Positions 1 through 6,489 of a stretch of 10,142 nt of DNA are shown in pieces. This DNA comes from Mucilaginibacter sp. (GTDB lineage: Bacteria; Bacteroidota; Bacteroidia; Sphingobacteriales; Sphingobacteriaceae). Within the stretch, counting starts at the first letter, position 1. Each line of letters starts with the position of its first letter. The position numbers and the translations under genes are program-made. The stretch is from the NCBI GenBank assembly GCA_028288315.1, contig JAQBNY010000089.1, positions 1 to 10,142 on the forward strand, read 5' to 3'. The notes beneath the pieces are model-generated. The model did not search any database. It worked only from the letters and a program-made list of their open reading frames with translations, and was not told the origin of the DNA.

Positions 1-1
1 T

Positions 2-289
2 GATAACAATATATTGGTACCGCGCATAGTATCATCAAAAGTGCAGATAAACGCGCTCATGTCTATCATTGTGGTATTACTGGGTAACCAGCTTTGGGGT
101 ATATCGGGCATGTTCTTATCTATCCCGTTTGTGGCTGTTATAAAAATAATATTTGACCGTATTGATGATCTTAAACCCTGGGGCAAGCTACTTGGAGATA
201 ATATACCAACCCGGCACATGGGCGAAATGTGGCGAAACCGTAACAAGCGAAAAGCAGTATTACCTAAGCAGGAACAAGATAAGGTATAA
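2..289 (+). CDS. AI-2E family transporter (PerM/YhhT-like), C-terminal part only
   Basis: The frame is open from the window edge to a TAA at 287-289, giving 95 visible residues; the true start lies upstream. The visible part begins DNNILVPRIV and continues with a hydrophobic segment, GNQLWGISGMFLSIPF and a last hydrophobic stretch before a basic, hydrophilic tail. This is the typical C-terminal end of AI-2E/PerM family inner-membrane proteins, with the conserved N-x-L-x-P segment followed by the G-x-x-G-x-x-L-x-x-P-x segment. Family members have about eight membrane spans; some act in autoinducer-2 export or Na+/H+ exchange, so the family name should not be read as proof of quorum sensing. 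The TTG at 14 is an internal leucine codon, not a start. The gene converges on the M16 operon and shares its terminator. The family call is fairly sure; the substrate is unknown. Confidence 0.85.
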   Translation, partial: DNNILVPRIVSSKVQINALMSIIVVLLGNQLWGISGMFLSIPFVAVIKIIFDRIDDLKPWGKLLGDNIPTRHMGEMWRNRNKRKAVLPKQEQDKV

Positions 290-290
290 A

Positions 291-316
291 GGATGGAAAG
301 ACAAAGGACAAAAGAC
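291..316 (+). repeat. Purine-rich heptad array (GAAAGAC-type)
   Basis: Just after the AI-2E stop codon, three consecutive 7-mers occur: GAAAGAC (296-302), AAAGGAC (303-309) and AAAAGAC (310-316), with a purine-rich lead-in at 291-295. A related array lies on the other strand at 455-473, just past the end of the convergent M16 gene. It is probably non-coding simple-sequence DNA; function unknown. Confidence 0.5.
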
Positions 317-355
317 GTTACACTCTTCGATAGATAAGTAGATTACAAATATATC

Positions 356-383
356 GGGGATTGCTTCGTACCTCGCAATGACG
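356..383. repeat. Fragment of a dispersed palindromic repeat
   Basis: The stretch has imperfect dyad symmetry: ATTGC (360-364) is matched by GCAAT (375-379), with TTCG and CTCG inside, followed by GACG. From memory it resembles a short repeat, usually read on the other strand as CGTCATTGCGAGG followed by ACGAAGCAAT, found between genes in many unrelated bacteria. Only one copy is seen here. Its position in a convergent gap between two 3' ends is typical of such elements. Confidence 0.45.
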
Positions 384-398
384 GGTTAGTAAGAGCAT

Positions 399-435
399 AA
401 GAAAGCCGCAGCTGTTAGCTGCGGCTTTCTTTCTT
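399..435. terminator. Bidirectional intrinsic terminator between AI-2E gene and M16 operon
   Basis: A perfect 15-bp stem (399-413 with 417-431) closes a 3-nt loop GTT. The inner part of the stem, GCCGCAGCT, is GC-rich. On + it is followed by T-rich TTTCTTTCTT; on - the A-rich left arm AAGAAA gives the matching U-rich run. It lies about 110 nt past the AI-2E stop and about 45 nt past the M16 operon stop, so it can end transcription from both convergent units. Confidence 0.85.
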
Positions 436-454
436 ATACATAGAACTATCCATT

Positions 455-473
455 GTCCTTCCGTCCTTCGTCC
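455..473 (-). repeat. Purine-rich GGAC heptad array on the minus strand
   Basis: On the minus strand this reads GGACGAAGGACGGAAGGAC, with GGAC recurring at 7- and 8-nt steps. It is the opposite-strand counterpart of the array at 291-316, so each of the two convergent genes is followed by a purine-rich heptad run on its own sense strand. The M16 stop lies only 4 nt away. Confidence 0.4.
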
Positions 474-477
474 AAAA

Positions 478-1806
478 TTAATGGCTTACCGAGTTTTCTC
501 CTTTGTTTAAAGTTCCATTGGTATACAACAACGGGTTAACCTTTTTGGTATCGCCCTGGTAAACCCAAACAATATTGCCAATGTATTTACGGAAAGCATC
601 GCTCACCTGCTCGGCAGTTAGTTTCTTAACATCATTTACTAAAGTTAATGAACGTCTCCAGTTATTGTGCAACACTTCATTAGCTGCTAATGATGCCGCC
701 TGCGCGCTATTTGTTTCGTTCTTATAATAAAAGCCGGTAAGATAGGTAACCTTCATATCGGCTACTTCATCTGCACGGAAACCCTGGGTTTTTATCTTGT
801 CAACCAGTTTATCAAAAACAGCTATATATTTATCAGGCTGCGTGGTTGATACCGAGAAACGTGCCGCGCTGGTTGCACCACTGCTAAACCAAGCTGATGG
901 CGCGTAAGAAAGGCCATTATTTGTACGGATATCAAGAAAGTGCCTATCGGCAAATATGCGCATGGCTACGTTAAAAGCATCAAAATCTGGCGTGCCGGGT
1001 GTTGGGCCGCTGGTAACACCCTCTACATAATTAGTTGCCAGTTCGCGATTCTCTGATGAGAACGAGTTTTTATACACCCTGAAGAACGATTTCTTTAACT
1101 CAAATGGTGCACCTTGTTTTATACCGGCAAGCATGGTTTTTACTTTGGCCTCAATATTGGCACGGTCAAGGTTAGCCACTACAACTATTAACAAACGCGA
1201 TTTGGTTAATACCGACTGGTAATAAGCTTTAGTTTCTGCTGGGGTAAGCTTTTGGATAATAGCAGGAGTACCTGATGGGTCTTTAGCATAATCCCTTCCG
1301 GCAAATGCTATCTTATCGGCATATTTATCAATGGCAATATCCGGTTGCGACTCTTCGGATTTTAGCTCAGTAATAGCATCCTGCTTAATACGCTCAAACT
1401 CCTTTGGCTCAAACTTAGGCATTGTTATAGCCTCTACATATAAGGGCCATGCGGTTTCAAAATCGCCTTTAATGCAATTAAGCCTTACAACCGAATAATT
1501 TTTATTACTGCCACCATAAACCGTCGCGCTTATTTTTTCCAACTGATTTTTAAAGCTGTTCTTATCATGCTTTAAAGTACCACATTCAGTTAAAGCATTT
1601 ATCGCCATTGATTCGATACCTATTTTGGCTGCAGGATAATTTTGTACGCCGCCCTTAATAATGGTTTGTACCTCTACAATATCATTACCACTTGGCTGTA
1701 CTATCACCTTAACACCATCAACCATGGTTTCATAGGCTTTTTGCTGCGCTATGGCTGGTTTAACACTACCTGCAGCTATCAGCAATACATATATATATTT
1801 TTTCAT
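478..1806 (-). CDS. Secreted M16 peptidase-like protein without zinc site (partner subunit)
   Basis: The product has 442 residues. It starts with a signal peptide: KK, a hydrophobic core, then AIA before QQ at about 20/21, a likely signal peptidase I site, so it should act in the periplasm. Two M16 domains follow. Where the HxxEH zinc motif should be, the protein reads GIESMAIN (63-70), so both histidines and the base glutamate are absent. A glutamate at 147 keeps the spacing of the third zinc ligand. The second domain keeps R294-TNNGLS-Y301, the Arg/Tyr pair that closes the active site in M16B enzymes. Known M16B heterodimers pair such a subunit with a zinc-bearing partner, and that partner is encoded just upstream, 11 nt away. 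The start ATG follows an A-rich leader without Shine-Dalgarno. Inference: the non-catalytic but required half of a heterodimeric peptidase. Substrate unknown. Confidence 0.88.
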   Translation of the reverse strand: MKKYIYVLLIAAGSVKPAIAQQKAYETMVDGVKVIVQPSGNDIVEVQTIIKGGVQNYPAAKIGIESMAINALTECGTLKHDKNSFKNQLEKISATVYGGSNKNYSVVRLNCIKGDFETAWPLYVEAITMPKFEPKEFERIKQDAITELKSEESQPDIAIDKYADKIAFAGRDYAKDPSGTPAIIQKLTPAETKAYYQSVLTKSRLLIVVVANLDRANIEAKVKTMLAGIKQGAPFELKKSFFRVYKNSFSSENRELATNYVEGVTSGPTPGTPDFDAFNVAMRIFADRHFLDIRTNNGLSYAPSAWFSSGATSAARFSVSTTQPDKYIAVFDKLVDKIKTQGFRADEVADMKVTYLTGFYYKNETNSAQAASLAANEVLHNNWRRSLTLVNDVKKLTAEQVSDAFRKYIGNIVWVYQGDTKKVNPLLYTNGTLNKGENSVSH

Positions 1807-1817
1807 GTGTTTTAGTG

Positions 1818-3200
1818 TTATTTGGCTACAAAAAATGAAGCCGGTTTGTAAAGCTTGTTTTGTTCAGGGTTAATAATTAATCCTGCCACCATAGGCTTGT
1901 TAATAATATAAGTATCAAGGTACTTTTTAATATCGGCGCGGGTAACCTTCTGATAATTGCTATCAAGATCGGTATAATATTCAAGCGATGTACTGCACCA
2001 CATATAGCTTACCTGACTGGGCAGACTTGATGGCTTTTCTTTTTGGCGCAAACTGGCACGCAATAAAATAGCTTTGGCATCGGCAAGTTGTTCATCCGTA
2101 TAATAATCTGCATTGCCCCACATGCTCAACTGGTGCATAAACTCATCATAACACTCTTTTAGCTTATTAGGGTTAGGTGTAATGCCTACATCAACCAGGC
2201 CGGGGTATTTACCTGTAGCATAGCTTACATATACACCACTTGCCAGGCCTTTATCAACTAGTGCCTGTTGCAGTTTAGATGAGTTTAGGCCTACTATGGT
2301 CGAGAAAACATCCGCTGCTATTGTTGACGCTGAATCTGTTAAATAACCCGGCCCCTGCCATGAAAATTCCATATTAGGTGTTTGGGCTATAGACATTTCC
2401 TTTACAAAGAACTCGCTTTTTGTAAGTGGCTTAAAATCAGGTATAGGATATTTTTTATGCGGATCGAACCCGCTGTTTGCCCATCCTCCAAAAATTTCTT
2501 CGGCTTTTTTAAAGGCATCCTCATGTTTTACATCGCCGCAAATAGTTAACAAGCTATTATTCGGAAAATAATATTTGTTTTTAATAATCATCATTTTCTC
2601 GGGCGTAGCCGTATTAATAACTTCGTGTATACCGATAGGCATTTTACGGGTTATCAGGTCGCCCCATAATTTTTTCTGTATTTCAAAGTATAGCTGGAAA
2701 CCCGGATCGCTTTCGGCACGCTGAAACTCGCCATCAACAACGGGGCGCTCCTTTTTCATATCCTCTTCTTTATAAATAGGATACTGTATGGCCGCGTCCA
2801 TAAATTTTAATCCGGCGCCAAGGCTGTCTCTGTCAAAAGTAAAGTAATAATTTACGCGCTCGTTAGCTGTGGTACCGTTCCATATAGCGCCAAGCTCCTG
2901 CGTACGTTTTAAGAATTTTTCTTGATTTGGATAATCCCGGTTGGCTTTAAAAAACATATGCTCAAACAGGTGCGATAGTCCGCTGTATTCTGGCCCTTCG
3001 GTGTAAGCGCCATTTTTTACAGCTATTTCTATAGTGGCCAGCGGCACTTTGGCATTCTCAATAACAATAACTTCTAATCCGTTGGGCAGCTTTTTCCAAA
3101 AATAACCTTCAGGTAACCTGGGTTGCTGTGCAAATGCACTAAGGGAACACAAGGCTCCTACTGCACTAAGCATTACTTGTTTAGTAAATTTTGAAGTCAT
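1818..3200 (-). CDS. Secreted M16 family zinc metallopeptidase (catalytic subunit)
   Basis: The product has 460 residues with a signal peptide cut probably after SAFA (about residue 24). It carries the inverted zinc motif H77-L-F-E80-H81 and the third ligand E158 in VVDGE, 76 residues after H81, the spacing expected for M16. H77, H81 and E158 should bind Zn2+, and E80 should activate water. The second domain has SSKLQQALVDKGLASG where active-site Arg/Tyr would be expected; the tyrosine is missing, whereas the downstream partner has both. The length matches M16B subunits of about 450 residues. It is the first gene of a two-gene operon. I found no clear TAnnTTTG element upstream; a dyad at 3203-3229 sits directly before the start. 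It probably degrades peptides in the periplasm; the actual substrate cannot be told. Confidence 0.92.
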   Translation of the reverse strand: MTSKFTKQVMLSAVGALCSLSAFAQQPRLPEGYFWKKLPNGLEVIVIENAKVPLATIEIAVKNGAYTEGPEYSGLSHLFEHMFFKANRDYPNQEKFLKRTQELGAIWNGTTANERVNYYFTFDRDSLGAGLKFMDAAIQYPIYKEEDMKKERPVVDGEFQRAESDPGFQLYFEIQKKLWGDLITRKMPIGIHEVINTATPEKMMIIKNKYYFPNNSLLTICGDVKHEDAFKKAEEIFGGWANSGFDPHKKYPIPDFKPLTKSEFFVKEMSIAQTPNMEFSWQGPGYLTDSASTIAADVFSTIVGLNSSKLQQALVDKGLASGVYVSYATGKYPGLVDVGITPNPNKLKECYDEFMHQLSMWGNADYYTDEQLADAKAILLRASLRQKEKPSSLPSQVSYMWCSTSLEYYTDLDSNYQKVTRADIKKYLDTYIINKPMVAGLIINPEQNKLYKPASFFVAK

Positions 3201-3202
3201 AT

Positions 3203-3229
3203 TTTATGGGCTAATTGGTGACCCATAAA
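3203..3229 (-). promoter_or_regulatory. Dyad immediately upstream of the M16 operon start
   Basis: TTTATGGG (3203-3210) and CCCATAAA (3222-3229) form a perfect 8-bp inverted repeat around an 11-nt spacer. The dyad ends two bases before the ATG of the catalytic M16 gene. In mRNA it could fold into a hairpin over the ribosome entry region; in DNA it could be an operator. The rest of the 3230-3350 gap is AT-rich with no clear promoter element. Confidence 0.35.
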
Positions 3230-3354
3230 TATATTGCTTTAAAATTTTAAAGAAGATAAAACAAACAGGAATTATTAAAAATTCAGGACATTTTTTGCTG
3301 ATACATTTTCAAGGAGAGATATATATCAAGCATGGCAAGGAAATTTACCTACTG

Positions 3355-3397
3355 TTACAAAAAAAGATAGCGATAGTTTGCACTATCGCTATCTTTT
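3355..3397 (-). terminator. Intrinsic terminator of the OYE-osmC unit
   Basis: A perfect 16-bp stem (3362-3377 with 3382-3397, core GATAGCGATAGT) closes a 4-nt loop TTGC. Read on the minus strand it ends in a run of seven T's and then GTA, the classical form. It begins about 18 nt after the osmC stop codon. It also separates this unit from the M16 operon, which must therefore have its own promoter within 3201-3354. Confidence 0.85.
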
Positions 3398-3415
3398 AAC
3401 AAACATTAAAATATC

Positions 3416-3835
3416 TTATGCGTAAGTTACATTTAAGGTAATAGGCACACTAAGGGCTTTTGATACTATACAGCCGGTTTTAGCGCCTTCGGCAACTTCT
3501 TTAAACTTTGCCTCGTCAACACCATCAATCCGGGTTGCTTTAAGTTCCAAATGAATACCTTTTATCTCTAAAGCCTGCATATCCAGGTCAAGGATAGCAT
3601 CAGTTGTCAAATCTCCGGGAGTTATACCGGCCTGTGATAAGGCAGCACCAACAGCCATAGTAAAGCAGCCGGCATGTGCAGCAGCTATCAATTCTTCGGG
3701 GTTGGTACCTACGCCATCGGCAAAGCGGGTTTTAAAAGAGTATTGTGTTTTATTAAGAATAGTACTCTGTGTGGTTATTTCGCCCTTGCCTTCTTGCAGG
3801 GTTCCGTTCCAATGTGCATTTGCTGTACGTTTCAT
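3416..3835 (-). CDS. osmC: OsmC family organic hydroperoxide reductase
   Basis: The 139-residue product matches the usual OsmC length and layout. It starts KRTANAHWNGTLQEGKGEI, has TRF with R37, then GTNPEEL (E48) and AAHAGCF with the peroxidatic cysteine C57, and ends with KTGC (C122) followed by PITLNVTYA. C57 and C122 are the redox pair; Arg and Glu polarise the reactive thiol. OsmC enzymes are cytoplasmic homodimers that reduce organic and lipid hydroperoxides, usually with dihydrolipoamide-linked reductants. The resemblance is closer to OsmC than to Ohr, from the remembered E. coli OsmC pattern HWxGxxxxGKG and NPEELIxAAHAxCF. It lies 67 nt after the ene-reductase gene on the same strand and is followed by a strong terminator, so it is probably the last gene of that unit; no separate promoter was recognised in the gap. 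Confidence 0.93.
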   Translation of the reverse strand: MKRTANAHWNGTLQEGKGEITTQSTILNKTQYSFKTRFADGVGTNPEELIAAAHAGCFTMAVGAALSQAGITPGDLTTDAILDLDMQALEIKGIHLELKATRIDGVDEAKFKEVAEGAKTGCIVSKALSVPITLNVTYA

Positions 3836-3902
3836 TTGTTTGTAGGTTATGTTGTTTCTGCTAATTTACTGCGTTCTGCTTGATATTAAAAATAATTTAA
3901 AG

Positions 3903-4970
3903 TTACCATTGTGCACGGGCATACTGGTTAGGCCATTTAATTTCATGACCCAGCTCATGCGCCGCACGCAATGGAAAATGCGGATCGCGCAGTAGTTCAC
4001 GAGCCAGTAAAACCACATCGGCCCGGCCGCTTTGTATAATCTCATCGGCCTGTTGCGCATTTGTAATTAAACCTACAGCCCCGGTTAATATACCTGTTTG
4101 TTTTTTAACAGCCTCGGCAAATTCAACCTGGTAGCCCGGTTTAAGCGGAATATGTGCACCTGCCACGTTACCGCCTGATGAACAATCAATAAGGTCAACG
4201 CCTTTATCTTTCAATATTTTTGCTAATGCTACGGAATCATCAATCGTCCAGCCGCCTTCGGTCCAATCTGAGGCAGATATGCGCACAAACAGCGGATAGT
4301 CTTCCGGCCAAACTTCGTTTACGGCGGCAATTATTTCAAGCAGCAATCGTATCCGGTGCTCAAATGTGCCCCCATACTCATCAGTACGCTGGTTGCTAAT
4401 TGGCGACAAAAATTGGTGAATTAAATAACCATGCGCACCGTGCAATTCAATCACTTTAAAGCCTGCCGCTAAAGCACGTTCGGCAGCGGCTTTAAAATCA
4501 GCAATAACCTTATCAATACCGGCTTTATCCAATTCAAGCGGTGCAATTTCACTGCTGCTAAACGGCACCGCACTTACAGAAACCGTTTCCCAGCCATTTT
4601 TATGTGAAGGTAGTATTTGCTTGCCACCGTTCCAGGGTTCGGTATGGCTTGCCTTACGGCCTGCATGCGCCAGTTGTACACCGGCAATGGCACCGTGCTC
4701 TTCAATAAACTGGGTTATCTCTTTTAGCTTGGCTATGTGCTCGTTCTTCCAGATACCTAAATCGGCAAATGTGATACGGCCTTCCGGCGATACGGCTGTA
4801 GCTTCGGTAATAACAAGCGCTGCACCACCAACCGCACGACTGCCCAAGTGTACCAGATGCCAGTTATTGGCAAATCCATCTACGCTTGAATATTCGCACA
4901 TTGGCGAAACAACTATACGGTTCTTTAACTCGAGGCTTTTTATTTTTAGAGGGGTAAACAGATGAGGCAT
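3903..4970 (-). CDS. NADH:flavin oxidoreductase, old yellow enzyme family (YqjM/NamA-like ene-reductase)
   Basis: I place the start at the ATG at 4970, not at 5003: the product then begins MPHLFTPLKI, the usual family N-terminus, preceded by an A-rich leader AAATAAAAAT. This gives 355 residues, close to YqjM-type enzymes of about 340. The fold is an FMN-binding TIM barrel. Visible motifs are SPMCEYS with C25 and Y27 (the class marker cysteine near the flavin), H177-G-A-H180-G-Y182 for substrate and FMN contacts, SNQRTDEYGG (192-201), and PNQYARA near the C-terminus. The enzyme uses NAD(P)H to reduce activated C=C bonds of enones, maleimides and similar electrophiles in the cytoplasm; some reduce nitro compounds. 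It is first in a unit with osmC and divergent from an antiporter gene. The natural substrate is unknown. Confidence 0.92.
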   Translation of the reverse strand: MPHLFTPLKIKSLELKNRIVVSPMCEYSSVDGFANNWHLVHLGSRAVGGAALVITEATAVSPEGRITFADLGIWKNEHIAKLKEITQFIEEHGAIAGVQLAHAGRKASHTEPWNGGKQILPSHKNGWETVSVSAVPFSSSEIAPLELDKAGIDKVIADFKAAAERALAAGFKVIELHGAHGYLIHQFLSPISNQRTDEYGGTFEHRIRLLLEIIAAVNEVWPEDYPLFVRISASDWTEGGWTIDDSVALAKILKDKGVDLIDCSSGGNVAGAHIPLKPGYQVEFAEAVKKQTGILTGAVGLITNAQQADEIIQSGRADVVLLARELLRDPHFPLRAAHELGHEIKWPNQYARAQW

Positions 4971-4992
4971 ATTTTTATTTTGTACAAATATG

Positions 4993-5057
4993 GTAAGTAA
5001 CAATTGCCACTACCTCATGGTTTTGTAAAATACCATTGCCCTGTATTTATTACTTAC
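4993..5057. promoter_or_regulatory. Inverted repeat in the divergent OYE/antiporter control region
   Basis: GTAAGTAA at 4993-5000 and TTACTTAC at 5050-5057 are perfect inverted copies, separated by 49 nt; including flanks the match is 10 of 11. The left arm lies 22 nt before the ene-reductase start. The right arm lies just upstream of the -7 candidate of the antiporter. Two sites in opposite orientation between divergent genes would suit one shared regulator, but no regulator gene is present here. Confidence 0.3.
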
Positions 5058-5072
5058 AAATGAACTTTTGTT

Positions 5073-5080
5073 TATGTTTG
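5073..5080 (+). promoter_or_regulatory. Candidate Bacteroidota -7 promoter element for the antiporter
   Basis: TATGTTTG matches TAnnTTTG exactly. It would put transcription start near 5087 and a leader of about 45 nt. A good -33 TTTG at the normal distance is not seen, so the call rests on one box. Confidence 0.35.
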
Positions 5081-5120
5081 GGCGTTAAGCTACAAGTTAA
5101 AATGCGTGTTTACCCCTAAC

Positions 5121-5134
5121 AGGAATATAATTTG
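5121..5134 (+). promoter_or_regulatory. AGGA ribosome binding site and TTG start of the antiporter
   Basis: AGGA at 5121-5124 stands 7 nt before the TTG at 5132-5134. An in-frame TAA at 5117-5119 excludes any start further upstream, and no ATG occurs before the first membrane segment, so TTG is the best supported start. It is one of the few Shine-Dalgarno-like sites in this window. Confidence 0.6.
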
Positions 5135-6325
5135 ACTACATACACCACATTAATTATTCTCAGCGGACTGGTTATTTTCTCTTACCTGTTTGATTTGATA
5201 GCTGGTAAAACAAAGATCCCTTCTGTTATTCTACTACTTTTTTTGGGTATAGGTATAAAGTTTACGGTTGATTATTTTGGCTTGCTAAAATTTAATTTCA
5301 CTACTATACTGCCTACATTGGGCACCCTGGGGTTAATATTAATTGTATTTGAGGGAGCCTTAGAACTAAAGTACAGCAGAGATAAGAATGCGGTTATTAA
5401 AAAATCATTCCTATCAGCACTTACTATTTTACTGGGTACATCGGTTTTAATAACGGGTGCATTTTACTATATAAGCGGCGAAAGTATTTACAGGTGCTTT
5501 GTAAATGCCATCCCGTTTTGTGTGGTAAGCTCTGCAATTGCTATCCCCTCTGCATCAGGCATGAGCAAAGAGAAGAAGGAATTTATTATCTATGAATCGT
5601 CCTTTTCAGATATACTTACGGTTATACTGTTCAATTTCATGGTCACTAACAGGCAAATCAGCGTTTCGTCATTTGCCAAACTTGGGATAGATTTAAGCTT
5701 GATATTGTTTGTAGCATTATGTTCGTGTTTGTTATTGCTTTACCTGATAGGCCGCTTAACTCATCACGTTAAATCATTCCTTATTATTTCCATACTAATT
5801 TTGGTTTACAGCATTGGGCAGTTGTACCATTTATCATCGCTGGTAATTGTATTGGCGCTTGGCTTATTCCTTAACAATGCCAGGCAAATAAGGCTGGGTT
5901 TGTTTCGTAAGTATTTCATTTATCCAACGCTTGGGTATGATATTAAACAACTGTTTCAGCTATCGGCAGAAAGCGCTTTTTTAATGCGGACCTTCTTCTT
6001 TATAATTTTTGGTTATACAATGGATGTTTACCACTTGCAAAATTGGTCGGTAATTATTAATGGAGGATTGGTTTTGTTGCTGATCTACATTGTGCGTTTC
6101 CTTTACTTGAAACTGGTATTAAAAACCGGATTAATGCCAGAGCTGGTTATAATTCCCCGCGGGTTAATAAGTGTGCTGCTTTTTTACAACATACCTGCCG
6201 ACTTAAAAATACCGGCACTTGGCACCGGGCTTTTATTTGTGGTGATATTGGGCACAAGCATTATCATGAGCCTTGGCTTGCTGGGCACAAAAAGGCAATC
6301 GACACAGGAATTTCAGGATGTTTAA
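5132..6325 (+). CDS. Cation:proton antiporter (monovalent CPA family), membrane domain only
   Basis: The 397-residue product is hydrophobic throughout, with about 11-13 predicted membrane spans. GLILIVFEGALELK (67-80) matches the family's F-x-x-G-L-E-L segment. AIAIPSASG (135-143) stands where these transporters have the unwound S-T-D-P-type helix, and YESSFSDIL (154-162) is where the ion-binding Asn-Asp or Asp-Asp pair normally sits; here it reads S159-D160. PRGLIS (342-347) contains the conserved arginine. There is no C-terminal TrkA-N/RCK domain; the protein ends soon after the last span. It should exchange Na+ or K+ for H+ across the inner membrane. The gene is divergent from the OYE-osmC unit and convergent with the dehydrogenase. 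The family is fairly clear; ion choice and direction are not. Confidence 0.8.
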   Translation: MTTYTTLIILSGLVIFSYLFDLIAGKTKIPSVILLLFLGIGIKFTVDYFGLLKFNFTTILPTLGTLGLILIVFEGALELKYSRDKNAVIKKSFLSALTILLGTSVLITGAFYYISGESIYRCFVNAIPFCVVSSAIAIPSASGMSKEKKEFIIYESSFSDILTVILFNFMVTNRQISVSSFAKLGIDLSLILFVALCSCLLLLYLIGRLTHHVKSFLIISILILVYSIGQLYHLSSLVIVLALGLFLNNARQIRLGLFRKYFIYPTLGYDIKQLFQLSAESAFLMRTFFFIIFGYTMDVYHLQNWSVIINGGLVLLLIYIVRFLYLKLVLKTGLMPELVIIPRGLISVLLFYNIPADLKIPALGTGLLFVVILGTSIIMSLGLLGTKRQSTQEFQDV

Positions 6326-6367
6326 GGCGTTGAGTTCGGTTAAAGCCACAGAGTAATTTTTTACAAT

Positions 6368-6481
6368 CCGTTGGCTGAAGCCAACGGCAATGAAGTAAAT
6401 GCTTATTTAGAAACAAGGCGCAATTCATTGCCGTCCCATTTATGGGACGGGACAAGCGATTGATGCATTGGCTTTAGCCAA
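6368..6481. repeat. REP/BIME-like composite hairpin element
   Basis: Three short hairpins lie in this 114-bp stretch. A: CCGTTGGCT-GA-AGCCAACGG (6368-6387). B: CCGTCCCAT-TT-ATGGGACGG (6431-6450). C: TTGGCT-TT-AGCCAA (6468-6481). A is followed by CAATGAA (6388-6394) and B is preceded by its inverse TTCATTG (6424-6430), so CGGCAATGAA (6385-6394) and TTCATTGCCG (6424-6433) form a perfect inverted repeat. C repeats the inner stem of A. The element lies between two convergent genes and could act in transcription termination, though no T-run follows the stems. It looks like mobile REP-type DNA moved by a RAYT (Y1-type) transposase encoded elsewhere; no transposase gene is present. The remaining parts of the 6326-6489 gap show no gene. 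Confidence 0.65.
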
Positions 6482-6489
6482 ACCTATAC

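Noticed and set aside
2..289. Quorum-sensing function from the AI-2E family name
   Set aside because: The family covers proteins with other roles, and only the C-terminal third is visible.
153..341. 62-residue open frame on + overlapping the AI-2E gene end
   Set aside because: It lies in another frame of a recognised gene and runs into low-complexity DNA; no conserved features.
3332..3370. 12-codon frame on + after an AAGGAG sequence
   Set aside because: The AAGGAG lies 15 nt before the ATG, too far for a normal site, and the frame ends inside the terminator stem; likely chance.
4621..4965. 114-residue open frame on + inside the ene-reductase gene
   Set aside because: Antisense shadow; the minus-strand protein has full family motifs across the same stretch.
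4971..5003. Upstream start for the ene-reductase (11 extra residues)
   Set aside because: Family proteins begin at MPHLFTPL; the extra residues match nothing in the family and fall in the control region.
6264..6455. 63-residue open frame on - across the hairpin element
   Set aside because: It reads through palindromic repeats and overlaps the antiporter 3' end; composition and motifs do not suggest a protein.
6368..6481. CRISPR array
   Set aside because: The repeated units are hairpins in inverted orientation with unequal gaps, not regular direct repeats with spacers, and no cas gene is present.
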